Positions 1-10,179 are shown, counted from the stretch's first letter. The stretch is DNA of 64,000 nucleotides from JAHEJJ01 sp965212205 (GCA_965212205.1 CBDBUX010000011.1:372001-436000); one strand, 5' to 3'. Notes: generated from the letters alone by a model not told the origin. Numbers and translations are program-made.

Positions 1-2240
1 TCGAAAAATCTCCAGAGATCGATTCAGTGATTCAAGTTGTCGTCGAGGAGATCAATAAGACTATTGGCCCTGCCCGGTCTTTGGAATTGAAATCCGACCA
101 TGTGTTTTATGGTGTGAGAACCCTGGAAGATGCTTTTGATCGATACACAGAACTAGCTTCTGAATCGGATCTTATAATTCCTTTTGGGTCAATTAGTATG
201 AAAGGGAGTTTGAGGTCTGAAACTTTTAGCAAACCCACCCTGGGTCTGGGTGTTATAGATCCTTATATTCAGGAATTACCTTATGAAAACGGAAGATCGA
301 AAGTTGACAATTTCAGCTATATCTGGGCCGTAAAGGATTTCAGAACCGAACTCCTGCGATTTAAAGATATCAAGCCTTTTAAGAACCTCAGTATACTGGT
401 TAATAAGGCTACAAGCATCACATTCAATCAAGAACGGGGACGTCAATATCTCGACTCTATTCAAAACATACTTTCGGCGCAAATAGAGCTGGTAGAAGTA
501 GAAGATGACATCGAAGCTTCGTTGGCAGCGCTACCCGCATCTACCGATGCCGTATATATTTCCCTGCTGGATGGGAAATCTATAGCTGACATCCGGTTAA
601 TTGCAGAATACCTGAAAGACAAGCAGATCCCTTCATTTTCGACTCAAAAGTGGCACGTGGATAATGGCATCATGGCTTGTATTTCTGACGAAAATGACGT
701 GCTCCAGGCGGCCAGAAAATTAGCCGTCATGGTAGATGAAGCGGTCCATGGGGAACCACTTTCTGAAATGCCGGTGAGGATCAATTTTAAGGATGATCTG
801 TTTATTAATGCAGCAACCGTTAAAGCACTTAAGCTAGGTCTTACGTTTGACATATTCTTTACTGCCAATTTCATTGAAGAGGAGACGGAACTTCCTTCTT
901 ATTTCCTCGAAGAGGTCATGGAAATTGCCTTACAGAAAAATTTTGGGATCAAAATCACCAATCAGGACATCAGCCTGGCCATTCAGGACGTGAAATCGGC
1001 CAGGACCAATATGCTACCTACATTAGAGCTTGGGGTTAATGCTTCTCAAATTCGTTTTGAACAGGCAACTGAACTTCTTGACTTACCTGAACGAAAAGTC
1101 ACAGGTTCATTGGCACTCGATCAGGTAATAATTTCAGAGAGAGCCTTTGCCGGGATCAGGATTGCGAGCTATTTACAGAAAGCACAGGAGTTTGCCACCC
1201 AGGCAGAGATTTTGGATGTATTATTGAATACTTACTTTGAATATTTCTCGGTACTCGCGTCGAAAACGGTATTAAAGATAGAAAAGGAAAATCTGGAGAA
1301 TTTCAAAACAAATCTGGAGCTGGCCCGAATCAGGGTCGATCTAGGAACTGCGAGTAGGGCGGAAATACTGCGGTGGGAAAGTGAGGTGGCGTCAGCAAAT
1401 CAATCTGTGGTAGAGGCATCGACAAACCTGCTGGCCGCAAAATTTCAATTAAATACATCGTTGGCAAATTCACTGGAAGAAGAATTTGAAATAGATGATA
1501 TAGGTATTGCCGATGAACTCTATATGCAATTTCGAGACAATGCTTTTACTTCATTTGTAAATAATCGTAAAGATCTTAAGATTGTTGTTGATTTTCTTGT
1601 TGATGAGTCAACCAGGAATAATCCGAATAAACAGTTTATCCTGGAGCAGATCAAAGCAGTAGAGCGACAGAAAATTCAAAATAAGAGAGTGTTCTACACC
1701 CCGAACATTGCCCTCCAGGGTCAAATGCAACAGGTATTGTTGAGGGGTGGCCGGGCCTCTGGCAATTCTTTAAATATTCCGAACAATACCTGGAGTATAG
1801 GTGTAGGTTTGGCATTTCCGATTTTCGATGCAAACAGAAGAAAAGTAGACTATCAGTCTTCAAAAATTCAACTGGAGCAATTGGCCAACACAAGGGAGCA
1901 ATTAGATCAGCAACTTGAATTAGCCGTCAAGACTTCGGTTCTTAGTGTAGTGTCTACTTCTACCAATATAGATTTCAGCAAGACTTCGGCCGATAATGCA
2001 GTGGCGAATTTTGAGCTGTTACGAGATAAATACCAGGCAGGAGACATCAATATTACCCAGTTAATTGACGCCCAGCAAACTGCGCTTAGTGCAAAGCAGC
2101 GTTATGCTGTTGCGGTCTACGATTACATTCAATCTCAATTGCAACTGGAGTTCGCTGTTGGATTCTTCAGCATGTTTACCACTCCGGCTGAACAACAGGA
2201 ATTTAATAACAGATATTTCGAGTTTCTTAATAATCAGTAA
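1..2240 (+). CDS. TolC-family outer membrane efflux protein with N-terminal substrate-binding-like domain (5' partial)
   Basis: The reading frame is open to the left edge of the window, so the true start and any signal peptide lie outside; the first in-window start (GTG at 27) is probably internal. The first ~280 residues look like a periplasmic ABC substrate-binding fold (ABC_sub_bind type: alternating strands such as LSILVNKA, TDAVYISLL, and a segment ending in a small Met/Gly-rich strand). From about residue 300 the protein is a TolC/OEP channel: long amphipathic helices (VLNTYFEYFSVLASKTV, LARIRVDLGTASRAEILRWESEV) and the repeat-like DKYQAGDINITQLIDAQQ. It should form the outer-membrane exit duct for the adaptor and RND pump encoded 4 and 1110 bases downstream. 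The fusion is unusual relative to E. coli TolC, but I believe it occurs in other Bacteroidota. Family call is firm; substrate unknown. Confidence 0.88.
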   Translation, partial: EKSPEIDSVIQVVVEEINKTIGPARSLELKSDHVFYGVRTLEDAFDRYTELASESDLIIPFGSISMKGSLRSETFSKPTLGLGVIDPYIQELPYENGRSKVDNFSYIWAVKDFRTELLRFKDIKPFKNLSILVNKATSITFNQERGRQYLDSIQNILSAQIELVEVEDDIEASLAALPASTDAVYISLLDGKSIADIRLIAEYLKDKQIPSFSTQKWHVDNGIMACISDENDVLQAARKLAVMVDEAVHGEPLSEMPVRINFKDDLFINAATVKALKLGLTFDIFFTANFIEEETELPSYFLEEVMEIALQKNFGIKITNQDISLAIQDVKSARTNMLPTLELGVNASQIRFEQATELLDLPERKVTGSLALDQVIISERAFAGIRIASYLQKAQEFATQAEILDVLLNTYFEYFSVLASKTVLKIEKENLENFKTNLELARIRVDLGTASRAEILRWESEVASANQSVVEASTNLLAAKFQLNTSLANSLEEEFEIDDIGIADELYMQFRDNAFTSFVNNRKDLKIVVDFLVDESTRNNPNKQFILEQIKAVERQKIQNKRVFYTPNIALQGQMQQVLLRGGRASGNSLNIPNNTWSIGVGLAFPIFDANRRKVDYQSSKIQLEQLANTREQLDQQLELAVKTSVLSVVSTSTNIDFSKTSADNAVANFELLRDKYQAGDINITQLIDAQQTALSAKQRYAVAVYDYIQSQLQLEFAVGFFSMFTTPAEQQEFNNRYFEFLNNQ

Positions 2241-2244
2241 TGCT

Positions 2245-3336
2245 ATGAAACCATACAAGAACAAATACATCCTTATTGCATTGACATTGATCCTTTTCCA
2301 GTGCAAGAATAAAGAAGAGGTGAGGGAGGAGGTTTTAAGACCTGTTAAATATATGACCGTGGGTGAAGCGCCGACAGACCAGATAAGAGAATTTACTGGT
2401 ACAGCCAAGGCGGGGAATGAGATAGAGCTCAGTTTTCGGGAAACGGGGGTTATCCAAAGGGTCAATGTTAAAAAAGGACAAAGAGTATCTGAAGGCAGTC
2501 TTATAGCCAGTCTGGATAATGTGGAAGCGAATCTGAATTATCAAAAATCATTGACAGAACTGAGGAGTGCTGAGTCGGCCATGAACACATCCAAAGCGGA
2601 GTTCGACAGAGTCAAGACCCTTTATGAGAAGGGCAGCACGGCTTTAAAAGATTATCAAAGTGCCAAGAACAATTATCAGGCTACACTATCTCAATATGAA
2701 GCGGCCATCCGAAGTAGCGATTTGCAAAAGTCACGAATTGGTTATGGATTTATTTATGCGCCAAGCGATGGTATTATAGCCAACACAGAAGGGAAAGTGA
2801 ATGAGCGGGTGCAGACAGGGCACATTTTTGCCATCCTGAATGCCGGAGATAAGAAGAAAGTGGAGCTGGAATTGGCAGAGAATGTGATCAATCGGGTTCT
2901 GGTCGGTATGAGTGTTCAGGTTCTGTTTTCCACTCTTCCCGATCAAACGTTCATCGGGACAGTAATAGAGATCTCTCCGATCACCTCCAGCAATTCGGGA
3001 ACCTATCCTGTTGATATCGAGATTGAAAACCCCACTGAACAGATTCTTCCCGGTATGGCAGCGAGAGTATCTTTTAATTTTGCGGACTCACAGTCCGATA
3101 GACCAGATGCAATCATTGCCCCAATCAAGGCAGTTGGTGAAGACAATGAAGGGAATTTTGTCTTCCTGGTTGAGACAGAAGATAATTTAACCGGAACTGT
3201 GAGGCGGACTTCGGTTGAAATAGGAGAGGTTACAGCCGGTGGATTTGAAATTGAAAGTGGGCTTGAGCCAGGACAGTTGATTGCAACTGCAGGTCTTCAA
3301 ACTTTACTGGACGGGCAGAAAGTAAAACTGAAATAA
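2245..3336 (+). CDS. RND efflux periplasmic adaptor (membrane fusion lipoprotein)
   Basis: Start chosen at ATG 2245, four bases after the TolC stop, because it gives a lipoprotein signal (KYILIALTLILFQC, lipobox Cys about residue 19); the longer upstream frame runs inside tolC and is spurious. The 363-residue protein has the HlyD/AcrA layout: a lipoyl half-motif (ETGVIQRVNVKKGQRVSEG, ~residues 60-80), a helical hairpin (~95-160, QKSLTELRSAESAMNTSKAE), a second lipoyl half (GFIYAPSDGIIANTEGKVNERVQTG), then beta-barrel and membrane-proximal domains (LPGMAARVSF). It links the inner-membrane pump to the TolC-like channel. Same operon and reading direction as both partners. Confidence 0.93.
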   Translation: MKPYKNKYILIALTLILFQCKNKEEVREEVLRPVKYMTVGEAPTDQIREFTGTAKAGNEIELSFRETGVIQRVNVKKGQRVSEGSLIASLDNVEANLNYQKSLTELRSAESAMNTSKAEFDRVKTLYEKGSTALKDYQSAKNNYQATLSQYEAAIRSSDLQKSRIGYGFIYAPSDGIIANTEGKVNERVQTGHIFAILNAGDKKKVELELAENVINRVLVGMSVQVLFSTLPDQTFIGTVIEISPITSSNSGTYPVDIEIENPTEQILPGMAARVSFNFADSQSDRPDAIIAPIKAVGEDNEGNFVFLVETEDNLTGTVRRTSVEIGEVTAGGFEIESGLEPGQLIATAGLQTLLDGQKVKLK

Positions 3337-3350
3337 ATCTCATTTAACAC

Positions 3351-6300
3351 ATGAACCTAACCCGATTTTCGATTGAACGAAACCAGGTAGTCCTGAGTAT
3401 ATTGGTAGTGGTCATTCTTCTTGGACTCACCTTTTATCAATCCTTGTCCAGGGATAGCATGCCACCCTATACAGTCAGAGTAGCCACGGTTGTATCTTCT
3501 TTTCCCGGAGCAAGTCCGGAGCGGGTTGAAATTCTTGTTACGGATAAAATAGAAAAAGTAGTCCAGGAGTTGCCCGAGCTGAAGAGAGTGATAAGTACTT
3601 CCAGAACCGGTCTTTCTGTGGTGGAGGTAGAGCTCGATATGACAGTAAAACCGGAAGATCTGCAGCCGGTATGGGATAGGCTCAGGAGGAAATTGAGTAC
3701 AATAGAAGATCTGCCGGAAAATGTTTATCCTCAATTAAAAGATGAAGGTATTGGCGAGGTTTTTGGGATCGCGCTGGGATTGACCATCGATGGATTCTCC
3801 TATGAGGAGCTTAAATCCTACGCTGACGACATCAGGGACGAGCTGATTAAACTACCTGATGCAGCAAAAGTAGAGATCAATGGATTGCAACCAGAGCGTG
3901 TATTCATAGGTTTTGATGAAGCGAGATTAAAGTCCTATGGACTTACCTCAAACATCCTGTACGATCTGATAAATTCCACAAATATTCTTAACTCGGGAGG
4001 GATGATCAATGTGGAAGATGAACGAATTATTTTGGAACCATCAGGTAGTTTTGAAGATGTTGAGGGAATTGGAGAGTTGTTGATTCCTATAGGGGATCAA
4101 GGACAGGTAGTGGCACTCGCGGATATTACAGAAGTCACCAAAGCCTATATAAATCCACCCAATCAACTTACCAGAATTAACGGAAAAGAAGCGGCTTCAC
4201 TGCATGTTTCACTGAAAGGAGGAGCCAATATAATTGCCATGGGAGGGCAGATTGATGAGATTGTTGATCGTTGGAGCAGCAGGCTACCAGTTGGTCTGGA
4301 CCTTTTCAGGGTCTCATCTCTTGATTACTATATCGATGATAAAGTAGGAGACTTCGTAACTAATCTTATTCAGGCGATATTAATCGTAATGGCAGTGATG
4401 CTTTTATTCCTGGGCTTTAGAACAGGACTGATCATTAGCAGCCTGATCCCGCTTGTGACTGTTACTACATTCATGGTCATGGGTCTTATTGGGGTAGGGA
4501 TAAATCAGATCACTCTTGCAGCTTTAATCATGGCGCTGGGTATGATGGTAGATAATGGGATTGTTGTTGCTGAGTCTATCATGGTAAAAATGGAAAAAGG
4601 CAATGATGCCAGGACTGCAGCAATCGACTCATGTTCGGAGCTGATTATACCATTGCTGATTTCGACCCTCACCACTTCAGCTGCTTTCCTTTCATTCTAC
4701 ATGGCCGAATCGACCATGGGGGATATTATGGGTCCCCTTTTCGTGGTCATTACCATCGCATTACTATCGTCGTGGATAATATCACTCAGTATCATTACTT
4801 TGTTTTGTGTTTACTTCATGAAGGTGCAAAAAAAGGCTGATGCAAAACCAAAATTGATCGATAAGGTAATTGAGAACTTAAAACGACAGTACAGTAAACT
4901 TATTCTGTGGGCCATGGCCTGGAAAAGACTTGTACTGACCGGCATTTTTGCTATGCTGATCCTCTCTTTTGTTGGATTTGGATACCTCGACTTTCTATTC
5001 TTTCCGGATAGTGACAGGAACTTGATCACAATGGATATAAACTTACCCGAAGGCACCCGGATCGAAGCCACGCTAGCTACTGTGGAAGCCATTGAGGAGT
5101 ACTTCAGGCAGGAAATAGTAGTAAATGAGGGTCGCAGTGAAGGAGTGGTCAGTTGGTCTGCATATATAGGTGAAGGGCCGTCCTCTTATGACCTGGGTTA
5201 TACTCCAGACGAAGCAAATTCTAACTATGCTCATATTCTTGTCAACACTTCCTCCTTCGAGGTGAATAACCAATTGATCACACAGCTTGATGATTTTTGT
5301 TTTAATTCATTCCCTAATGCAGATATAAAGGTCTCGTTATTAAGTGGTGGCGGTGGGGGAACCCCGATCGAAATTAAAGTTTCCGGTCCCGATCCAGACC
5401 AGCTTGCGATCATTGCCAAAGATATCAAAGGGAAACTATTTGAAATGAATGGCACAAAAAACATCAAAGATGACTGGGGACCTAAAGGGAAGAAATTTGT
5501 GGTGAAGATCGATCCGGCGAGAGCTCAAAATGCCGGGGTTACTAACCAGGACATTGCGATTTCCCTCCAGACATTTCTTGACGGGTTTAAAGCTGGGGAG
5601 TATCGGGAAGATGATAAGTCTATACCCATCATGATGCGGGGAGAACAAACTGGGCAACAGTCACTCACTGCCCTATCTACCGTAACTGTATTTGCTCAGA
5701 ACTCGGGTAATAGCGTTCCACTGTCGCAAGTAGCTTCTTTGGATCCTGTTTGGCAGAACACAAAAATTAAGAGGCAGGATCTATTCCGGACAGTCAACCT
5801 CACCAGTGAACTTACAGAGGATGGGAATGCGGCTGAGATTGTCGATGATATTACCCCATGGTTGGATGAACAGTCTCTGGAATGGGGCGATGACTATAGT
5901 TATTCGTTGGGGGGTGATGCGGAACAGACGGCCGAGAATATGGGAGCGGTGGCAAACTATCTGCCTCTTTCCGGTTTTATTATCGTCATGTTGTTGATGA
6001 TCCAGTTTAATTCTTTTAAAAAGATGGGAATGATCGTGCTGACCATCCCATTGGGAATTATAGGCATGGTGATAGGGCTGCTGATTTTCCGTGTTCCTTT
6101 CGGTTTTATGGCTTTCCTGGGAGTAATTTCGCTGGCAGGGATTGTAATCAATAATGCCCTGGTCCTTATAGACCGAATGGAAATTGAGGAGAAAGAATTA
6201 GGGCGGAGCCTTCAGGATGCGATCATTGGTGCTTGCCTGCAACGATTCAGGCCTATAATGTTGGCAACCTTCACTACGGTTCTCGGCTTGATACCCCTCT

Positions 6301-6461
6301 ATATAGGAGGAGGTGATGTCTGGAGACCCATGGCCGTCACCATTATGGTTGGATTGCTATTCGGAACCGTAGTAACACTGTTGTTCATTCCGTCGATGTA
6401 TAGCCTGCTCTACAAAGTGAATTTTAAAGGATATAAGTTCGATCCATCTTTATTGAAATAG
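3351..6461 (+). CDS. RND efflux transporter permease (AcrB/MexB superfamily)
   Basis: 1036 residues, normal for the family. Twelve membrane segments in the usual 1+5 / 1+5 order separated by two large periplasmic loops; N-terminal TM1 at about 11-31. The TM4 proton-relay segment reads ALGMMVDNGIVVAES, keeping an acidic residue where multidrug RND pumps have DD. The C-terminal half ends with the paired TM10-12 pattern (GVISLAGIVINNALVLID, RPIMLATFTTVLGLIPL). It should be a proton-driven efflux pump in the inner membrane working with the adaptor 14 bases upstream. Drug, bile-salt or metal substrate cannot be read from the sequence; the TM4 motif is closer to the multidrug than to the CusA heavy-metal type. 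Confidence 0.93.
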   Translation: MNLTRFSIERNQVVLSILVVVILLGLTFYQSLSRDSMPPYTVRVATVVSSFPGASPERVEILVTDKIEKVVQELPELKRVISTSRTGLSVVEVELDMTVKPEDLQPVWDRLRRKLSTIEDLPENVYPQLKDEGIGEVFGIALGLTIDGFSYEELKSYADDIRDELIKLPDAAKVEINGLQPERVFIGFDEARLKSYGLTSNILYDLINSTNILNSGGMINVEDERIILEPSGSFEDVEGIGELLIPIGDQGQVVALADITEVTKAYINPPNQLTRINGKEAASLHVSLKGGANIIAMGGQIDEIVDRWSSRLPVGLDLFRVSSLDYYIDDKVGDFVTNLIQAILIVMAVMLLFLGFRTGLIISSLIPLVTVTTFMVMGLIGVGINQITLAALIMALGMMVDNGIVVAESIMVKMEKGNDARTAAIDSCSELIIPLLISTLTTSAAFLSFYMAESTMGDIMGPLFVVITIALLSSWIISLSIITLFCVYFMKVQKKADAKPKLIDKVIENLKRQYSKLILWAMAWKRLVLTGIFAMLILSFVGFGYLDFLFFPDSDRNLITMDINLPEGTRIEATLATVEAIEEYFRQEIVVNEGRSEGVVSWSAYIGEGPSSYDLGYTPDEANSNYAHILVNTSSFEVNNQLITQLDDFCFNSFPNADIKVSLLSGGGGGTPIEIKVSGPDPDQLAIIAKDIKGKLFEMNGTKNIKDDWGPKGKKFVVKIDPARAQNAGVTNQDIAISLQTFLDGFKAGEYREDDKSIPIMMRGEQTGQQSLTALSTVTVFAQNSGNSVPLSQVASLDPVWQNTKIKRQDLFRTVNLTSELTEDGNAAEIVDDITPWLDEQSLEWGDDYSYSLGGDAEQTAENMGAVANYLPLSGFIIVMLLMIQFNSFKKMGMIVLTIPLGIIGMVIGLLIFRVPFGFMAFLGVISLAGIVINNALVLIDRMEIEEKELGRSLQDAIIGACLQRFRPIMLATFTTVLGLIPLYIGGGDVWRPMAVTIMVGLLFGTVVTLLFIPSMYSLLYKVNFKGYKFDPSLLK

Positions 6462-6543
6462 ATCAACATTTGAAAAGTATTTTCCATAACATCGAACCTG
6501 ATTAAGGTAGAATTAGAATTTTCCCTCCTCGACCTATAGAATT

Positions 6544-8022
6544 ATGAGAACAACATTACTATTCTGTTCCATCAGTTTAATAATTTCATTAATAAGCTCT
6601 GCTCAGTACACACCTGAAATGGGCTCTAGCAACACTATTGCGTCGACTTATGGTTTTGACTATAATCCCACAAACCCTTTGATTATCAACTATTTGGGAT
6701 CAAACTCAGAGCCTTTGGGACTTCAGGTATATCCCACTGTGGCTTATGATACTACTAAGACGCGTTGGTCCCGAACTGACACCGGAAAGACCTTAATTGC
6801 CTCAGGGGCTCTGATTACCGTGGGTTTATTTACTTATAAAGACAGTGGCTTTATGAACAGGGTCAGCATTAAGGAAAATATAAACCGTTATTTACCTGAC
6901 TTCGAAAATAGGCTTGACGACTATACTCAATATGTTCCATATGTGGCTGTATATGCCCTTGATGGTTTCGGTGTTAAAAGTAAGCATAAGCTTCTACGTA
7001 AGACAACCACTCTGGCCACCGGTGCATTGGGAACTTTGGCTGTTGTTCAGGGAATGAAGTACGGTTTTGGTGAAACCCGCCCAGATGGTTCAGCCAACAA
7101 TGCATTTCCATCGGGTCATACAGCCACTGCGTTTATGGGAGCTCATATGTTACATAAAGAATATGGAGACCGTAGTATCTATTACAGTGTTGGGGGTTAT
7201 TTGTTTGCTACTGTCACCGGCATATTCAGACAGCTTAACGACAGGCATTGGATTTCGGATGTGTTGGTGGGAGCAGGTATAGGGATGTCTGTAACGGAAC
7301 TCGCGTATTTTATCAATGAAAAGATCTACAAGGATAAAGGTGTTAACGTAATTGAAATTAATCAGAAGCCACCAAATTATCTAAAACCTTCCTTCGTGGG
7401 GATCAAGGTCGGTTATTCCGATCTTACAGAAGGTTTTAACGATCCAGACACGGGAATATCTGCTAATGGTGGTTTTTCCTTAACCGTTGAAGGGGCCTGG
7501 TTCTTTTCAAAATATGTGGGCATTGGGGGTGAAATAGGGATCCAGAGTTTTCCCATCAATGTTGCTAATATCTTTGAAGAAGAGGTGGGTGCTGAGGGTT
7601 TTGACTTGATATTTCAACCAGTTGGTAGCAGCAAAACATTAGTTGGTCCTTTCATTCAATATACCAGGAATAAAAGCATGTTTGGGATCAAGTTTTTGAT
7701 GGGTTCTGCTCGTTTAGCCGATACGGAAATCCTACTTCAACCCAGTGAAGATAATGATCCGACAGAAATTGACGACATCCTTTATGCTGAATTAAGGCCT
7801 GATTCTGAATTTGCCTGGAGTACTGGTGTTTACTACAGATGGCTCATAGACCAAAGACTTGCCCTGGGCATATATGTGGATTACAATGCAACCAAGCTGG
7901 ATACAAGCGTAAGATTTATTGATGATTTGGATGCAGATCCCTTCACTTATTCAGAAGAACCGGTGAAAGATAATTTTAACTCAATATCCGCGGGAATAGC
8001 CTTTAATGTGATGATCTGGTAA
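6544..8022 (+). CDS. PAP2 phosphatase fused to a C-terminal outer-membrane-type beta-barrel
   Basis: Signal peptide MRTTLLFCSISLIISLISSAQ. Residues ~80-260 carry the acid phosphatase/lipid phosphatase PAP2 signature in order: KYGFGETRPDG (first motif with R), FPSGHTATAF (catalytic SGH), and FRQLNDRHWISDVL (R...H...D). From ~285 to the end (492) alternating short strands of aromatic/glycine pattern (FVGIKVGYSDL, YVGIGGEIGIQSF, TLVGPFIQYTR, TGVYYRWLI, ending ISAGIAFNVMIW) look like an eight-stranded barrel. Likely a cell-envelope phosphatase acting on lipid phosphate or pyrophosphate, tethered to the outer membrane. It is 82 bases after the RND pump and on the same strand; part of that operon or a separate unit. 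The two-domain fusion is the odd feature. Confidence 0.85.
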   Translation: MRTTLLFCSISLIISLISSAQYTPEMGSSNTIASTYGFDYNPTNPLIINYLGSNSEPLGLQVYPTVAYDTTKTRWSRTDTGKTLIASGALITVGLFTYKDSGFMNRVSIKENINRYLPDFENRLDDYTQYVPYVAVYALDGFGVKSKHKLLRKTTTLATGALGTLAVVQGMKYGFGETRPDGSANNAFPSGHTATAFMGAHMLHKEYGDRSIYYSVGGYLFATVTGIFRQLNDRHWISDVLVGAGIGMSVTELAYFINEKIYKDKGVNVIEINQKPPNYLKPSFVGIKVGYSDLTEGFNDPDTGISANGGFSLTVEGAWFFSKYVGIGGEIGIQSFPINVANIFEEEVGAEGFDLIFQPVGSSKTLVGPFIQYTRNKSMFGIKFLMGSARLADTEILLQPSEDNDPTEIDDILYAELRPDSEFAWSTGVYYRWLIDQRLALGIYVDYNATKLDTSVRFIDDLDADPFTYSEEPVKDNFNSISAGIAFNVMIW

Positions 8023-8047
8023 TCTAACCAATACTAAATAGGTGTCC

Positions 8048-9481
8048 ATGAATAATAGATATTTGTGCAAATGTTGTTTTTCAATGTGTTTTGGCTTATA
8101 TATTTCCTTGTTATCCTTATGGTCCCAGGAGGGGAATTACACCTTTGAAAACTACGGTAACCAATCTGTTTTACTCAATGGTAATGTTACGGGTAGTGCC
8201 AGCGATCTTGGACTAACTTTTTATAACCCGGCAAGATTATCACTTATTGATAAACCGTCCTTTGTTATAGCCGGCAAGGCTTATGAATTTAGTAAGTATA
8301 CGCTAACCGATGTTTTTCAGTCTAAAGTAGATTTAAAAACCTCGAACTTCAATGGTATACCAAGTATTGTAGCAGGAACGTTTAACCTCAAGTTTCTGCC
8401 AAAGCACAAATTTGCCTATTCAATCCTCTCCAGATACCGGTCTGATGTACAAATAAGCTATTCCTCCGGAATTGAGGAAGGTTCCGATTTTGATCCAATT
8501 GACAATGAAGTGAGACGTGTTACCGACATCGTATTTCGGAATAGATTACGTGAAGAATGGTATGGCATTACCTGGTCGTATCCCATAAAGGAAAATTTTG
8601 GGATTGGGGTTTCCATTTTTGGTAGTATTTACCAGAATAGTGGTCAAAGTGAGCTCAATATAATTGCTGAGCGCGATGATAGCAGTTTGGGCAGCTACGA
8701 TTTTAAACTAAGATATAGTCAAAAAACATATGGTTTATTTTTTAAAATGGGATTGGCCTGGACCATAGGTAAAATAGAATTTGGTACCAACCTTAATATA
8801 CCGTTTATCAACCTGAACTCCAATGCCCGCTTAAAATATGAGGAGTTTGTTATTGGGATTAGTCCAGAAGAAGATTTTTTTGGTTTCGCAGATATAAACG
8901 ATCTTCAGAATACCCGGAGAACGGCAGCGAGTATTGATGTAGGAGCCGGTATACCTATTGGGAAATCAAAATTGCACCTAAAAGGCAGCTGGTATTCCAG
9001 GGTAAAGCGATATAATAGGATTACAATTCCGGAGGTAGAAACCAGAATAGATGATTTTTTATCAGAACCTTTTTTAGAGGAGTTCAGATCCGTGGTTAAC
9101 TTCGGTGCTGGTGCAAATATTTATATTTCAGAATCCGTTAAATTCATCACCAGCTTTACCTCAGACTATGGAGCTACCGTTGCCAGTGTGAACTTGTTCG
9201 ATGTTGTGAATGAAGGGGAGGACGAAGTTAATATCTTTAACAACTTTTGGCATTATGGTTTCGGCACCGATCTCACTTTGAAATGGGGGCATATTGTACT
9301 CGGAGCTACTTATTCCACGACCACGAGTCGGATCCGGGAAGAAACTGATATACCGGACGATATACCCGAGGATGAGGTGTCTGATGTTTTTACCGACATT
9401 AAATATGAACGATGGCGATTTGTGCTGGGTCTTGAGATTCCTTTGCTACAAGGTAAATTGAAGAGTTTAGAAAACGATTGA
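8048..9481 (+). CDS. Putative outer membrane transport protein (OmpP1/FadL-like)
   Basis: ATG 8048 is preferred to GTG 8042. A signal peptide (CFGLYISLLSLWSQ) precedes 450 residues of alternating strands. The mature start (NQSVLLNGNVTGSASDLGLTFYNPARLSLI) resembles the hatch region of FadL/OmpP1 proteins (NPA motif after a GSASDLG segment), and the end (WRFVLGLEIPLL) is a typical terminal strand. Probably an outer-membrane channel for hydrophobic compounds. It follows the PAP2-barrel gene by 25 bases. The family assignment rests on pattern only and could also be a generic Bacteroidota barrel. Confidence 0.7.
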   Translation: MNNRYLCKCCFSMCFGLYISLLSLWSQEGNYTFENYGNQSVLLNGNVTGSASDLGLTFYNPARLSLIDKPSFVIAGKAYEFSKYTLTDVFQSKVDLKTSNFNGIPSIVAGTFNLKFLPKHKFAYSILSRYRSDVQISYSSGIEEGSDFDPIDNEVRRVTDIVFRNRLREEWYGITWSYPIKENFGIGVSIFGSIYQNSGQSELNIIAERDDSSLGSYDFKLRYSQKTYGLFFKMGLAWTIGKIEFGTNLNIPFINLNSNARLKYEEFVIGISPEEDFFGFADINDLQNTRRTAASIDVGAGIPIGKSKLHLKGSWYSRVKRYNRITIPEVETRIDDFLSEPFLEEFRSVVNFGAGANIYISESVKFITSFTSDYGATVASVNLFDVVNEGEDEVNIFNNFWHYGFGTDLTLKWGHIVLGATYSTTTSRIREETDIPDDIPEDEVSDVFTDIKYERWRFVLGLEIPLLQGKLKSLEND

Positions 9482-9563
9482 AATAACTGGAAGAATTTGC
9501 GAACTAACAAGCTCAGACACTCTTTTAATTCGTATCTGCAAAATACAAGCTAGAAGCCATTTG

Positions 9564-10076
9564 CTAGTCTTTGGCTTGTTTGTGTGACGAATTACCGATA
9601 AGCTTTGTAATTGACCAAGGTATAATCCAGAAGCAGAGCGCCCCGAAGGCCAGGTCTTCCATGTAAGAAAGCTGGAGTTTCTGATCACTGATGAAGCCAG
9701 CGGTACCTATGGTCAGGAAGGTGAATAAGCCAAAATTACAGATCAGTGGAAACTGCTCTTTAATTTTAAAGCTTATGGAGAGAATGATTGCGGCAAGAGG
9801 GATTAACACCGCTAAGGCCCCGTACAGTTCGGGCAGTGCCACGAGACTAAATGAGATTAGCAGACCTGCAGCACCTCCTAGAAATATTCCTGGGGCTTGC
9901 TTCATTTTCATGCCGGTGGCGCCCCATACTGTGAGGGCAAGGAATGCGATCCAGGGATCGTTCAATCCGAGGTATGAGGTGACTGCTATATAGCAAACTG
10001 CCAAGACGATGATGGCCAACGTAATGAGAATGGCTTTCCAGAGCGGCAAATCCTGTATTGATCCTTTCTTAGACAT
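9564..10076 (-). CDS. Integral membrane protein, possibly DUF1097-like
   Basis: The start at 10076 (MSKKGSIQDLPLWK) is chosen over a longer frame to 10181 because the extra 35 residues are not protein-like. The 170-residue product has five hydrophobic helices (ILITLAIIVLAVCYIAV; DPWIAFLALTVWGATGM; GIFLGGAAGLLISFSLVAL; ALAVLIPLAAIILSISF; FLTIGTAGFI plus ALCFWIIPWSI). The small-residue-rich WGATGMKM segment recalls DUF1097/YcdZ-type proteins, but I am not certain. It converges on the FadL-like gene with 82 bases between stops. Function unknown. Confidence 0.75.
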   Translation of the reverse strand: MSKKGSIQDLPLWKAILITLAIIVLAVCYIAVTSYLGLNDPWIAFLALTVWGATGMKMKQAPGIFLGGAAGLLISFSLVALPELYGALAVLIPLAAIILSISFKIKEQFPLICNFGLFTFLTIGTAGFISDQKLQLSYMEDLAFGALCFWIIPWSITKLIGNSSHKQAKD

Positions 10077-10179
10077 CGACGATAAGTTTTTCGCGTTTTT
10101 CTCCAGTTTCGTAAATCTAAAAATACACAAAACACTTGATTTAAGATCGCTGAGTCCCGACCGTACGTGTTGAACATAC

